Positions 43,253-53,440 are shown, counted from the first letter of the stretch. The stretch is 64,000 nt of DNA from CBDFLD01 sp965249005 (GCA_965249005.1 CBDFLD010000023.1:744001-808000); one strand, 5' to 3'. The notes: a model not told the origin generated them from the letters alone. Numbers and translations are program-made.

Positions 43253-44566
43253 ATGAGCGTTTGGTCTCACGTTCTGTCGATGCTGGAAAAGCGTGTCAAT
43301 CAGCAAAGCTTCGACACTTGGTTCCGGCCTATCGTTTGTGATGGGTGTGACGCCAGCTCGCTCCACCTGACCGTCCCGAACGAGAACTTCAAGAACTGGC
43401 TTCTCGCGAACTATTCCGAGTTGCTGACCGACGCCGTCAAGGAAGCATCTCAAGATCCCCTGTCTGTTTCTGTCTCCGTCAGGAGCTCAGCCAAAAAACC
43501 TGCCGATGTCCCGAACTTGGTTTCTGCGCCTCCCGCTGTTCGCTCGCTGCTCCAAGAGAAGTACACGTTTTCTTCGTTCGTGGTCGGCGCCAGTAACCAG
43601 TTCGCCCGTGCCGGCGCACTGGCGGTGGCGGAGCAGCCCTCAAAGGCCTACAACCCACTATACATCTATGGCGGCGTTGGCCTCGGTAAGACCCATCTTA
43701 TGCATGCAATCGGTCAGTTCATCGGTGCGAAAAACCGAAAGCTGCGCCTTTCCTACATGTCGTCCGAGCACTTCATGAACGAGTTGGTGAATTCCATTCG
43801 TTACGACAGGACGATCCAGTTCCGGCAAAAATACCGCACCATCGACGTTCTGTTGATGGACGACATTCAGTTTATTGCCGGAAAAGAACGAACACAGGAA
43901 GAGTTCTTCCACACCTTCAACGCACTCTACGACGCGCAGAAGCAGATCGTTATCACGAGCGATTGTGCCCCAAAGGAGATTCCAACCATCGAGGAGCGGC
44001 TGCACTCGCGCTTTGAATGGGGCCTGATTGCCGATATCCAGCCGCCAGATCTCGAAACCAAGATAGCGATTCTCAAGAAGAAGGCTGAAACCGAGAACTT
44101 GAGCTTGCCCGATTCCGTTGCCATGTACGTAGCCAGCGGTCTTCGCTCCAACATTCGAGAGCTGGAGGGCGCTCTCATCCGGCTGTCCGCACGTGCTTCT
44201 CTCGACGGGCTCGATCCGTCAGACATAGACGTCGGCTACGCGAGTGAGGTTTTGAAAGACATCATCATCAATGAGAGGAAGGTCATAACTTCTGAAATGA
44301 TCATTCGCGCCGTGGCCGATCACTTCCGACTGCAGCCCTCTCAATTAAAGGCCAAGAACAACTCCCGCTCCATTGCCGTTCCCCGGCAGATCGCAATGTA
44401 TGTCTGCAAGCAGCTCACGCCCCTTTCTCTTCCTCAAATTGGAAGGGACTTCGGCGGGAAGCATCACACGACCGTTTTACACTCGGTTCGCAAGATGGAA
44501 ACCCTGAAGAAAAGTGATTCTGAAGTTCACGCCGTTCTCAACAAGATAATCACCTCATTCGACTAG
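43253..44566 (+). CDS. dnaA: Chromosomal replication initiator DnaA
   Basis: A 437-residue AAA+ initiator that binds DnaA boxes and opens oriC. Domain I spans about residues 1-80 (FDTWFRPIVCDG). Walker A is at 140-147 in YGGVGLGKTH and Walker B is in VLLMDDIQFIAGKERTQEEFFHTFN. Domain IV carries the DNA-binding signature DFGGKHHTTVLHSVRKM. GGGG just precedes the ATG. It is flanked by box-rich and trio-bearing non-coding regions and followed by dnaN. Confidence 0.98.
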   Translation: MSVWSHVLSMLEKRVNQQSFDTWFRPIVCDGCDASSLHLTVPNENFKNWLLANYSELLTDAVKEASQDPLSVSVSVRSSAKKPADVPNLVSAPPAVRSLLQEKYTFSSFVVGASNQFARAGALAVAEQPSKAYNPLYIYGGVGLGKTHLMHAIGQFIGAKNRKLRLSYMSSEHFMNELVNSIRYDRTIQFRQKYRTIDVLLMDDIQFIAGKERTQEEFFHTFNALYDAQKQIVITSDCAPKEIPTIEERLHSRFEWGLIADIQPPDLETKIAILKKKAETENLSLPDSVAMYVASGLRSNIRELEGALIRLSARASLDGLDPSDIDVGYASEVLKDIIINERKVITSEMIIRAVADHFRLQPSQLKAKNNSRSIAVPRQIAMYVCKQLTPLSLPQIGRDFGGKHHTTVLHSVRKMETLKKSDSEVHAVLNKIITSFD

Positions 44567-44924
44567 TCTTTCGGCTGTTGTTCACGTGCGCTGTTGTGTT
44601 GCTCGTGTGAATTTTTCTTCCCACCAAAACACTCACAGACAGGAGCTTTTTTGCACAAGCGGTCCTCCTTCTTTTGCAGCGAAGAACTGCTACAGCGAAA
44701 CGGGATGTTTTCGTTTTCAACATTTTCACCGGACCTACTACTACTACTAGTATTGGTTTTCCAGTAAATAGATATATCTTTCAAGAGGCAGCATACAGGC
44801 AAAGGTGTCGCCACCCATGAAGGCTTCAGCTGGTATTTGAAACTTTGAAGCGCACGACCCGTCGTTTTGATATAATCCACTCGCTCGAGCCTGTTCCAAT
44901 ATTGCTTATAGGAGTGCACATCCC
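44567..44924. other. dnaA-dnaN intergenic region, probable oriC unwinding region
   Basis: A 358-base gap with no gene. It contains CTA repeated five times (44735-44749), i.e. 3'-GAT-5' trinucleotides on the other strand, the form of the DnaA-trio element that guides DnaA onto single-stranded DNA. Immediately upstream are TTTTCAACA (44714-44722) and TTTTCACCG (44723-44731), weak DnaA-box-like 9-mers. AT-rich DNA (AGTAAATAGATATATC) follows. The dnaN promoter lies at its right end. Confidence 0.55.
44868..44876 (+). promoter_or_regulatory. Extended -10 promoter of dnaN
   Basis: TGATATAAT is a perfect -10 with the TGN extension. A TTGAAG at 44845-44850 is a possible but distant -35 (20-base spacer). 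Transcription would start about 42 bases before the dnaN ATG. Confidence 0.5.
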
Positions 44925-46034
44925 ATGGAGTTCACTATCAAGAGAAACCTTCTGCTTGCAGAGCTCAATCTCGTGCAGGGGGTGGTCGAGAAAAAGAGTA
45001 CGATACCGATACTGTCGAACATCTTGCTTTCGGTATCTGGAGAGCATTTGGACATCGTCGCTACCGATCTGGATGTCAGTATTTGCTGCGGATGTGAGGC
45101 GGATGTGAAAGCGGAGGGAACAGCAACTCTCAGTGCTCGCCGGTTGTTCGAAATCATCAGGCTTTTGCCGGAAGACATCGATATAAGTTTTCTATTGCTG
45201 GAAAACGATTGGGTGCGAATTCGTGCGGGAAAATCGGAGTACAAGGTTGTAGGCCTGCCACAAGAAAATTTTCCTTCGGTTCCGGAGGGAACGGACAAGG
45301 GGATGGAGCTTCCGGGAAATCTATTGCGCTCCATGATCCAGCGTACGATCTTTGCTATTACTCAAGAGGAATCGAGGTACTCGCTAAACGGAGCGTTACT
45401 GATATTGACGCCCGAGAATGTCCGGATGGTGGTGACGGACGGGCATCGTCTCGCCCTCGTGACGCATGGGGAAAAAATTGGCGGAGTGGAGGCCGAAATC
45501 CGTGCCCTTATACCGAGAAAGACGCTCGTGGAATTGCAGAAGCTTATCGGTGAGCAGGAGATGACGGTCGATTTTGAAAGGGATGAAAACCATCTTTTCT
45601 TTCGCGTAGGGACCAAGCGGTTGATTTCCAGAGTCCTGGCTGGCCAGTTTCCGAACTACGAGATGGTGCTACCTCAGGAAAATGACAAGGAGGTCAAGGC
45701 TGGGAGCCGGGCGCTCACGGAGGGGGTTCGAAGGGCTGCCGTTATGTCGGACGAAAAAATTAAGGCTGTTCGCTTCGGGTTCAATACCGGGAACCTGGAA
45801 TTGACGGCGAGCAGCGCGGATGCCGGTGAAGCAAGAGAAGAAGTCGAAATCGAGTACGTAGGAGAAGAAGTGCAGATAGGCTTCAATCCCCAGTACGTAC
45901 TGGATTTCTTGTCTGTTTGCGGATCCAATGATGTGGTGGTCTCCATCAAGGATGGTGAGACGCAGGCGATGTTTCGCCCATGCGACAAGACGGAGCTCGA
46001 TTATCAGTACGTCGTCATGCCCATGAAGATATAA
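44925..46034 (+). CDS. dnaN: DNA polymerase III sliding clamp (beta subunit)
   Basis: A 369-residue processivity clamp. It opens MEFTIKRNLLLAELNLVQGVVEKKSTIPILSNILL, the typical start, and shows three similar clamp domains and the C-terminal hydrophobic pocket tail YQYVVMPMKI. It sits between dnaA and recF as in most bacterial origin clusters. Confidence 0.97.
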   Translation: MEFTIKRNLLLAELNLVQGVVEKKSTIPILSNILLSVSGEHLDIVATDLDVSICCGCEADVKAEGTATLSARRLFEIIRLLPEDIDISFLLLENDWVRIRAGKSEYKVVGLPQENFPSVPEGTDKGMELPGNLLRSMIQRTIFAITQEESRYSLNGALLILTPENVRMVVTDGHRLALVTHGEKIGGVEAEIRALIPRKTLVELQKLIGEQEMTVDFERDENHLFFRVGTKRLISRVLAGQFPNYEMVLPQENDKEVKAGSRALTEGVRRAAVMSDEKIKAVRFGFNTGNLELTASSADAGEAREEVEIEYVGEEVQIGFNPQYVLDFLSVCGSNDVVVSIKDGETQAMFRPCDKTELDYQYVVMPMKI

Positions 46035-46141
46035 CGTGACAAGGGACCTTCCTCGAGTTGCGGTCGTTGTTCCCGTCTGTCATCCTCTTTCGTTGATGTC
46101 ACTAACCCAGAGCATTGTCCTCTGCGAACGGGTCTTTTGGG

Positions 46142-47254
46142 GTGAGGCTAGAGAGCCTGCAAACCTACCATTTTCGCAATTTGGCGTCAGCCAAAGTTTT
46201 CTTTTCGCCTTCGACGAACCTCATCCAGGGAAATAACGGGCAAGGCAAGACGAATCTGCTCGAGGCGATCTATTGTTTGGGATATGGGAGGAGTTTTCGT
46301 ACTGTAAAGCTCCGAGAGTGCGTTAGACATGGAGAACAGAGTTGTTCCGTCCGCGGACAGGTCAGGCACACCGGGGTCAACCGAGACGTACAGGTTTCGG
46401 TTTCCGCAGTCCAGAAACAGCTACTGATCTCAGAGAAGACAGTTCCCATCGCTGATTTTCTGGGTAATCTTCATGTCTTGGCCTTTACAAATGACCATCT
46501 CAAGATCGTTCGCGGTGGCCCAAGCGAGAGAAGAAACTTCATCAACAGAGCCATGGTTTCGCTCTCTCCTGGGTATGTCCGCCGTTTGGCGACATATGGG
46601 CGAGCCCTGCGGCAGAGAAACGCCCTTCTGGCGACGATTCGCGACAACAGGTCCACAGGCGAAAGGACCGTGCTGGAGAGTTGGGAAGAAAAACTGATTC
46701 AGGACGGAGCGAGAATAATCGAGAACCGGAGAGAATATGTAGAAGGGCTGAAGCAAGTTCTCCCGCAAGAGGTTTTCGGGGAAAAACTCGACGTGGAGTA
46801 CGTTTCGAATGTTTCGTTCGCAGGTCCAAGCGCGCAAGAGATCGAAAGCGAATTCCGGGTGGGGCTGGAGCGCACCCGTCAGAGGGACAGCCGGTTTGGT
46901 TTCACCTCGGTCGGTCCCCATCGAGATGACCTGAAGTTGCGCATCCAAACGCGGCCCGTGTCCACGTTCGGCTCGTCCGGACAGCAGAGGAGTGCGCTCC
47001 TCTCCCTGTACTTCGCACAAATGGAAGTCCATCTCGGGCGCCACGGTTTTTATCCGATCTTCTTGATTGATGACGTTGAAGCGGAGTTGGACGCTACGAG
47101 ATTTCGCTCCTTTCTGCACTACCTCGCCGACCGTACCCAGGTCTTTCTGGCGACAGCCAAGAGAACTCTCCTGCAGGAAATCTCCCCGGCATTCCATCAA
47201 GAACTGCAGAGATTTGAAATCGACCAAGGGGAGATTTCCACGCGAGCGCGGTGA
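46142..47254 (+). CDS. recF: DNA replication and repair protein RecF
   Basis: About 371 residues, an SMC-like ABC ATPase that loads RecA at gaps. Walker A is residues 30-37 in IQGNNGQGKTNLLEAIYCLGYGRSF, the ABC signature is in FGSSGQQRSALLSLYFAQM, and Walker B is in PIFLIDDVEAELD. A GTG at 46142 gives MRLESLQTYHFRNL, the family's normal beginning; an in-frame TTG at 46115 would add nine residues. The dnaN-recF gap is 107 bases. Confidence 0.95.
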   Translation: MRLESLQTYHFRNLASAKVFFSPSTNLIQGNNGQGKTNLLEAIYCLGYGRSFRTVKLRECVRHGEQSCSVRGQVRHTGVNRDVQVSVSAVQKQLLISEKTVPIADFLGNLHVLAFTNDHLKIVRGGPSERRNFINRAMVSLSPGYVRRLATYGRALRQRNALLATIRDNRSTGERTVLESWEEKLIQDGARIIENRREYVEGLKQVLPQEVFGEKLDVEYVSNVSFAGPSAQEIESEFRVGLERTRQRDSRFGFTSVGPHRDDLKLRIQTRPVSTFGSSGQQRSALLSLYFAQMEVHLGRHGFYPIFLIDDVEAELDATRFRSFLHYLADRTQVFLATAKRTLLQEISPAFHQELQRFEIDQGEISTRAR

Positions 47255-47387
47255 TCTCCGCACGGAAAGAAAAGGGACTCTTCCCCGCACGGGACCGACA
47301 GGTCACGACGATGGGCGGACTCGGAGTTTGAGTGAAAAATCAGCCTCTTCGACAGCAGGAATTCACTCCTGTGCACCGGGTGGGATG

Positions 47388-47396
47388 TGGTATAAT
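47388..47396 (+). promoter_or_regulatory. Extended -10 promoter of gyrB
   Basis: TGGTATAAT, a perfect -10 with TGN extension and no good -35. It gives a leader of about 97 bases to the gyrB ATG, inside the 246-base recF-gyrB gap that holds no gene. Confidence 0.5.
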
Positions 47397-47500
47397 AGCC
47401 GTTTGCGCACCCCCCGTCAAGTTTTTGCAAACAAACCGTTTAACGATGGGGCGGTTGTCGGGCAAGCGCAAGTTCTAGTGTTACCATGCGGAGATTTTGA

Positions 47501-49969
47501 ATGGAAGAGACGTCTCCGGTACTTCCGGATTCCGAAACAGCCCAAACTCCGGTTCAAAGTGCTGCGGATCGCGATTACGGCGCGAGCCAAATCAAGGTAT
47601 TGGAAGGGTTGGAAGCCGTACGCAAGCGGCCGGCCATGTACATTGGGTCGACGTCGGTAGAGGGTCTTCATCATCTCTTGTACGAAGTCGTAGACAACTC
47701 CGTGGACGAGGCGCTCAACGGGTTTTGTACCCGGGTCGAAGTAACCATTCACATAGACAACAGCGTCACCGTGGTCGATGACGGCCGCGGAATCCCGACG
47801 GATTTTCACGAGCAGGAACAAAAGTCAGCCGCCGAGGTCGTGATGACGACCTTGCATGCAGGCGGTAAGTTCGACAACGACTCCTACAGAGTCTCCGGTG
47901 GGCTACACGGTGTGGGAGTCTCCGTTGTGAATGCGCTGAGCCGGCAGTTGAACCTGGAGATTTGGCGGTCGGGGAAGGTTTTTGAGCAGAGCTACGAGCG
48001 TGGCGTTCCGGTGGGCGATTTTCGGCAGACGGGGACGACGAAAAAGAGGGGAACGAAGATCTCTTTTACTCCGGATGACGAAATATTCGAGGTTTTGGAT
48101 TTCAACTACGACACCGTGGCCGGCCGGTTGAGGGAGCTCTCTTTTTTGAACAAGGGTCTCGAGATTGTCCTCGAGGACCTCCGGAGCGATCGACGGGTGC
48201 AGTTCAAATATGAGGGGGGTATCGTTTCCTTTGTCGAGCACCTCAACAAGAACAAGAACGTTCTCCATCCCACGCCGTTTTTCTTCGAATCGATCAAAGA
48301 GGACGTGATTGTAGAGGTTGCGCTCCAGTACAACGACGGCTACAGCGATACGATCTTTTCCTTTGCCAACAACATCAATACCCAGGAGGGCGGAACGCAT
48401 TTGAGCGGATTCAAGTCGGCCCTCACGCGTACGATCAACTTTTATGCACAGTCGAATGACCTGCTCAAGAACCTTAAGGAAAATCCCAGCGGCGACGATG
48501 TCCGGGAGGGCCTGATCGCGGTCATCAGCGTCAAGGTCCGGAACCCCCAGTTCGAGGGGCAAACAAAGACCAAGCTGGGAAACAGTGAGATCAAGGGGAT
48601 CGTGGAAGTTGCGGTCAACGAACATTTGGGCGCCTTTCTCGAGCAGAATCCCCCGCTCGCTCGGAGGATCCTGAATAAGGCCGTCGAGGCGGCACGTGCC
48701 CGGGAAGCAGCGCGCAAGGCGCGCGACCTCACCCGGAGAAAAGGGGCTCTCGACGGGTCGTTCCTGCCCGGCAAGTTGGCGGATTGCCAGGAGCGGGACC
48801 CTCGCTTTTGTGAACTGTTTATCGTCGAGGGCGATAGCGCCGGCGGCACTGCCAAGCAAGGCCGGGACCGCAAGTTCCAGGCGATCCTACCGGTCAAGGG
48901 AAAGATCTTGAACGTGGAAAAAGCCCGTTTTGACAAGATGATCAGCAATCAGGAGATTACGACAATGATCTCCGCCCTTGGAACAGGAATCGGAAAGGAC
49001 GATTTCTCCCTTGAGAAGCTGCGATATGATCGGGTCATCATCATGACGGACGCAGACGTGGATGGCTCCCACATCCGGACGCTGCTTTTGACCTTCTTCT
49101 ATCGCCATATGCCGCAGTTATTGGAAAATGGACATATCTATATTGCCCAGCCGCCGCTGTACGGAGTTCGCCGCGGGAAGAAGACCGAATACCTGACCAA
49201 CGACAGCGAAATGGAAGCGTTTTTGATGCGGCGGACGACGGAAGACGTCGTCGTAAAGGTAGGAGAGGGAAGAGAGTTTCGCGGGGACGAGCTCGTTCGG
49301 TTGCTCGACGAGATCGACGAGCGAGCGGCCCTGTACCGGAAACTGACCCGGCGGATCGGTGACAGCGGACTCATCGACCGGCTGCTGGCAGCGGTAACGG
49401 GAGAAGGTGGGCTCATTCACGCGGGCTTCGAGCTTCGGCAGCTGTTCGAGGACCCGGATATCCTGGAAACGGTGGGGGCAGCGCTGCGAGACGTTGGCTT
49501 CGACTACACGATCGCGAGGGACGAAGAGCATGGGCTCCACCAACTGCTAGTCAACCGGGAAGAGCCGCACCTGGAGACCGCCATCGGGTGGGCAATTGTC
49601 TCTTCCGCTGAGTGGCAGCGACTATTCCAGCTCAGCGCTGAAACGGCGGCGTTCGACGTTCCACCCTTCATCGTCGTCCAAAAGTCGAAAGAGGTCGAAA
49701 TTCCGTCCCGAGAGGAGCTTCGGCGGTATATTTTAGAGAGCGTGAAGAAGGATTTGACCATTCAACGATACAAGGGTTTGGGTGAGATGAATGCGGATCA
49801 GCTATGGGACACGACAATGAACCCGGAGGCCAGGAACCTGTTGCGAGTGTCGATTGACGATGTGGTCGAGACCGATGAGATCTTCACGGTGCTCATGGGG
49901 GACGCGGTGGAACCACGGCGGCGCTTCATCGAAGAGAATGCTCTCAGCGTGAAAAACCTCGATATCTAG
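47501..49969 (+). CDS. gyrB: DNA gyrase subunit B
   Basis: An 822-residue ATPase subunit. The GHKL ATPase domain shows LYEVVDNSVDEAL, VVDDGRGIPTD and GGLHGVGVSVVNALS; the TOPRIM domain shows VEGDSAGGTAKQGRDR and MTDADVDGSHIRTLLLTFFYRHM. The length and the extra ~160 residues after the TOPRIM core match Gram-negative-type GyrB, and it ends with the usual LSVKNLDI. It is followed after 75 bases by gyrA. Confidence 0.97.
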   Translation: MEETSPVLPDSETAQTPVQSAADRDYGASQIKVLEGLEAVRKRPAMYIGSTSVEGLHHLLYEVVDNSVDEALNGFCTRVEVTIHIDNSVTVVDDGRGIPTDFHEQEQKSAAEVVMTTLHAGGKFDNDSYRVSGGLHGVGVSVVNALSRQLNLEIWRSGKVFEQSYERGVPVGDFRQTGTTKKRGTKISFTPDDEIFEVLDFNYDTVAGRLRELSFLNKGLEIVLEDLRSDRRVQFKYEGGIVSFVEHLNKNKNVLHPTPFFFESIKEDVIVEVALQYNDGYSDTIFSFANNINTQEGGTHLSGFKSALTRTINFYAQSNDLLKNLKENPSGDDVREGLIAVISVKVRNPQFEGQTKTKLGNSEIKGIVEVAVNEHLGAFLEQNPPLARRILNKAVEAARAREAARKARDLTRRKGALDGSFLPGKLADCQERDPRFCELFIVEGDSAGGTAKQGRDRKFQAILPVKGKILNVEKARFDKMISNQEITTMISALGTGIGKDDFSLEKLRYDRVIIMTDADVDGSHIRTLLLTFFYRHMPQLLENGHIYIAQPPLYGVRRGKKTEYLTNDSEMEAFLMRRTTEDVVVKVGEGREFRGDELVRLLDEIDERAALYRKLTRRIGDSGLIDRLLAAVTGEGGLIHAGFELRQLFEDPDILETVGAALRDVGFDYTIARDEEHGLHQLLVNREEPHLETAIGWAIVSSAEWQRLFQLSAETAAFDVPPFIVVQKSKEVEIPSREELRRYILESVKKDLTIQRYKGLGEMNADQLWDTTMNPEARNLLRVSIDDVVETDEIFTVLMGDAVEPRRRFIEENALSVKNLDI

Positions 49970-50044
49970 GCGCTCTTGTTCGCGACTGCGGGAGCCGTTT
50001 GCTCATTTGCGAACAGAGGGAGTCGGCTCTAAACCCAAGTGACT

Positions 50045-52525
50045 ATGAATACAGCACAGGATCAAACTCCCATCAACATCATCGAGGAGATGCGCCGGTC
50101 CTATTTGGACTATGCGATGAGTGTGATCATCGGGCGCGCACTGCCGGATGCCCGCGACGGCCTCAAACCCGTTCACCGGCGGGTCCTGTATGCGATGAGC
50201 GATTTGGGGAACACCTACAACAAGCCCTACAAGAAATCCGCGCGCATCGTCGGCGATGTGATCGGAAAGTACCACCCTCACGGAGAAAGCGCCGTCTATG
50301 ACGCGATCGTACGGTTGGTGCAGGACTTTTCCATACGGTATCCGCTGATCGACGGCCAGGGCAACTTTGGCTCCGTCGACGGCGACAATGCCGCTGCGAT
50401 GCGGTACACCGAAGTGCGGATGGCCCGGCTCGCGGACGATCTTCTCGCCGACATCGACAAGCAAACGGTTGATATCGGACCGAATTACGACGATTCTCTG
50501 ACCGAACCGCTCGTTCTTCCCTCGAAAGTGCCGAATCTGCTGGTGAATGGCTCGTCAGGGATCGCGGTGGGCATGGCGACCAACATTCCACCCCACAATC
50601 TGACCGAGATCGTGGACGCGACGGTCTCTCTCATTGAAACCCCGGACGCAACGATCGAAGACCTTCACCGATTGGTTCCTGGGCCGGATTTCCCTACGGC
50701 CGGTTTCATATATGGGAGAAAGGGCATCCAGTCCGCCTACAAGACGGGACGGGGTGTCATTGTCCTGCGCGCGCGCGCAGCCGTTGAGAAGCGGTCCCGT
50801 GATCGCGAGGCCATCATCGTAACCGAGATTCCATACCAGACCAACAAAGCGAAACTCATCGAACGGATCGCCGATTTGGTACGGGATAAGCGCTTGGAAG
50901 GGGTCTCGGATCTGCGCGACGAGTCCGACCGGGACGGAATGAGGATTGTCATCGAGCTGAAGAAAGAGGCAATGGCGCAGGTGGTCCTCAACAACCTTTA
51001 CAAGATGACGCCGATGCAATCGAGCTTTGGAATCATTCTGCTCGCCATCGTCAACCAGCGCCCCCAGACGCTGAATCTGCGCGACGCGCTCGCGTGCTTC
51101 ATCGACCACCGCAAGGAGATCGTGCGGCGCCGAACCGATTTCGACCTTCAGAAAGCGGAGTCACGCGCCCACATACTCGAGGGGCTTAAACGAGCTCTGG
51201 ATGTTCTGGACGAGATCATTGTGCTGATTCGCGCCTCCAAGGAGCCCGCGGTCGCCAGGGCGGGCCTCGTGAGAGAGTTCGAGTTCAGTGAAGCGCAGGC
51301 CCAAGCGATCCTGGACATGCGATTGCAAAGGCTCACCGGCCTGGAGCGGGAAAAGATAGCCGCAGAGTACGAGGAGACCTTGAAGCTCATCGCGCATCTG
51401 AAAGGGATTCTGGCAAGCGACAAGGTGTTGAAGGGCGTCATCGTCGAAGAGCTGCAGGAGATCAAGAAGCAATATGGCGACGAGCGGCGGACCGAGATTG
51501 TCGATGAAGAGGTGGAGATAACCCTGCAGGACCTCATTGCCGAGGAGGATGTCGTCATCACGGTGAGTCACTCCGGCTACATCAAGAGAACGAGCAAGTC
51601 TCTGTACCGGTCGCAAGCCAGGGGTGGGAAAGGCCGCATCGGAATGAGCACCCGCGACGAGGACTTTCTGGATCACGTCTTTGTCGCCAGCACCCACAGT
51701 TATCTCCTCGTTTTTACGAATCGGGGAAGGCTGTATTGGTTGAAGGTGTACGAGATTCCGGAGGTTGGTTCGTCGGGCAAAGGAAAGCCGATCGTCAACC
51801 TGGTGAACGTGCTTGCAGACGAGAAGATCGCCGACATCATCCCGATCCAGGACTTCGAGTCCGGAGGTTTCGTCGTGATGGCGACGCGAAGCGGGTACGT
51901 GAAGAAGACAACGCTGGAAGAGTACTCCAACCCCCGTAGCTCAGGAATCATTGCGCTTACGGTTCCCGAAGGCGACGAACTCATTACTTGTCAGCAGACC
52001 GACGGTAGCTACGACATTTTTCTTGCAACTCGACAGGGGAAGGCGATTCGGTTCTCCGAGAAAGAGGTACGCCCGATGGGACGTACGGCGCGAGGTGTGA
52101 TTGGGATCCGGATGACGGCGGAGGATGTTGTCGTGGGAATGTCGACGGTTTCGGGGGATGGCCAGTTGCTCACCGTGACCGAAAAGGGATACGGAAAACG
52201 AACAGAGGTGGCGGAATATCGTAGACAGGGCCGTGGTGGGAACGGCGTCATCAATCTTCGAGTGGGGCCCAAGAACGGACTTGTGGTCAATGCCTGCCAT
52301 GTTCAAGAGCAGTCCACGGTGATGTTGATTACCCTCAAGGGCCAGCTTATACAACTCAATGCGGAAGATATCCGGAATACACAGACGCGAGCCGCCGTCG
52401 GAGTGAAGTGTATCAATCTCTCCAAGAGGGACCAGGTTGCCAGTGTTACCGTGGTGCCGCCCGATGCAGTTCCAGCCGAAGCCCAACAACGGCCCCCGCA
52501 AGAAGCGGAAAATGGGGATGCATGA
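50045..52525 (+). CDS. gyrA: DNA gyrase subunit A
   Basis: About 826 residues, the DNA-cleaving subunit. The catalytic tyrosine is Tyr121 in AAAMRYTEVRMARL. The quinolone region reads KYHPHGESAVYDAIVRL with the drug-contact Ser82 and Asp86 intact, so no classical resistance change is seen there. The C-terminal wrapping domain carries a GyrA-box variant, QARGGKG instead of QRRGGKG. ATG at 50045 or the in-frame GTG at 50039 may start it. The stop overlaps the next gene's ATG. Confidence 0.97.
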   Translation: MNTAQDQTPINIIEEMRRSYLDYAMSVIIGRALPDARDGLKPVHRRVLYAMSDLGNTYNKPYKKSARIVGDVIGKYHPHGESAVYDAIVRLVQDFSIRYPLIDGQGNFGSVDGDNAAAMRYTEVRMARLADDLLADIDKQTVDIGPNYDDSLTEPLVLPSKVPNLLVNGSSGIAVGMATNIPPHNLTEIVDATVSLIETPDATIEDLHRLVPGPDFPTAGFIYGRKGIQSAYKTGRGVIVLRARAAVEKRSRDREAIIVTEIPYQTNKAKLIERIADLVRDKRLEGVSDLRDESDRDGMRIVIELKKEAMAQVVLNNLYKMTPMQSSFGIILLAIVNQRPQTLNLRDALACFIDHRKEIVRRRTDFDLQKAESRAHILEGLKRALDVLDEIIVLIRASKEPAVARAGLVREFEFSEAQAQAILDMRLQRLTGLEREKIAAEYEETLKLIAHLKGILASDKVLKGVIVEELQEIKKQYGDERRTEIVDEEVEITLQDLIAEEDVVITVSHSGYIKRTSKSLYRSQARGGKGRIGMSTRDEDFLDHVFVASTHSYLLVFTNRGRLYWLKVYEIPEVGSSGKGKPIVNLVNVLADEKIADIIPIQDFESGGFVVMATRSGYVKKTTLEEYSNPRSSGIIALTVPEGDELITCQQTDGSYDIFLATRQGKAIRFSEKEVRPMGRTARGVIGIRMTAEDVVVGMSTVSGDGQLLTVTEKGYGKRTEVAEYRRQGRGGNGVINLRVGPKNGLVVNACHVQEQSTVMLITLKGQLIQLNAEDIRNTQTRAAVGVKCINLSKRDQVASVTVVPPDAVPAEAQQRPPQEAENGDA

Positions 52526-53307
52526 GAACCTCCGCCGCAGTGACAGGATTGTGGCTCTTGTGGCTGACAATCGGCTGCTCGCCTGACCCGGAATTGATGT
52601 TGGCTGACGCGGCCGCCCAGTGGAGGGAGGCCAGGTACGAAGATGCCGTTCGGTTGAACTGGAAGGCCTATCTGGCAAATCCGAAGGGCCGGATCGCCGC
52701 TCGCGCCCTGCTGAGCATCGGGAACATCTACTACCTGAATTTGAATCGTCGGGAGGACGCCATCGAGGTCTATCAGAAGCTGTTGATGGAGTTTCCGGGG
52801 GGTGCTGATGGGCTGGAGGCGCGAAAACAGCTTGCGGCCATCGCCGGCCAGATTGGAGATTGGACCCAGGCCGTCTACGAATATGATCGCATGCTGGAGC
52901 TGGGCACCCGGCAAGACCGCGAGTGGGCGCGATTTCAAAAGGCCAGTGCCTACTTCAAGATGTCCGACTTTGAGAGTGCGCTCCAGGAGTTGCGGCGCCT
53001 CGAGGAGACCGGCGCGACCAACCACCTTTCGGACCGGGCGTCACTCAAGATCGGCGTCATCTGTCAGATCCAGAAACGGTCCGCGGATGCGCTCGTTGAG
53101 TTCCGGAAGGTATCGGATTCGGCCTGCAAGGAGTGTAGACAGCGGGCGTTGTTCAATCTCATCTCTACCCATGAAGCGCGATTCGAGTTTGACAAGGCGC
53201 GAGAAGTAATCGGTTTACTGGACGATACCCCGGAGAACCAGGCGCTCGCCCGGAAGGAAGAGCGGCGCTTGGCTAGCATGCGACAAAGGGCCGAAGCCGT
53301 ACCTTAG
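52522..53307 (+). CDS. TPR lipoprotein, BamD/CpoB-like
   Basis: About 261 residues. The ATG at 52522 overlaps the gyrA TGA (ATGA). The N-terminus MRTSAAVTGLWLLWLTIGC is a lipoprotein signal with cysteine at residue 19, followed by SPDPE. The mature part consists of tetratricopeptide-like helix pairs (AREARYEDAVRLNWKAYLANP style; NRREDAIEVYQKLLMEFPGG; QTGDWTQAVYEYDRMLEL). It resembles the outer-membrane lipoproteins BamD and CpoB/YbgF, but neither is certain. Coupling to gyrA is unusual. Confidence 0.78.
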   Translation: MRTSAAVTGLWLLWLTIGCSPDPELMLADAAAQWREARYEDAVRLNWKAYLANPKGRIAARALLSIGNIYYLNLNRREDAIEVYQKLLMEFPGGADGLEARKQLAAIAGQIGDWTQAVYEYDRMLELGTRQDREWARFQKASAYFKMSDFESALQELRRLEETGATNHLSDRASLKIGVICQIQKRSADALVEFRKVSDSACKECRQRALFNLISTHEARFEFDKAREVIGLLDDTPENQALARKEERRLASMRQRAEAVP

Positions 53308-53440
53308 TGCATGAGGGCAAATGGCTTTTGCTCCGGTCGCAACCCGTTTAGCGTTTGCGAGCAGGGGCGTTTGGCTCGGTCCATGAACCACGGGGAATGG
53401 TGTCCACAGGCTATATGATTGATGGATTTAGACTTGACAG

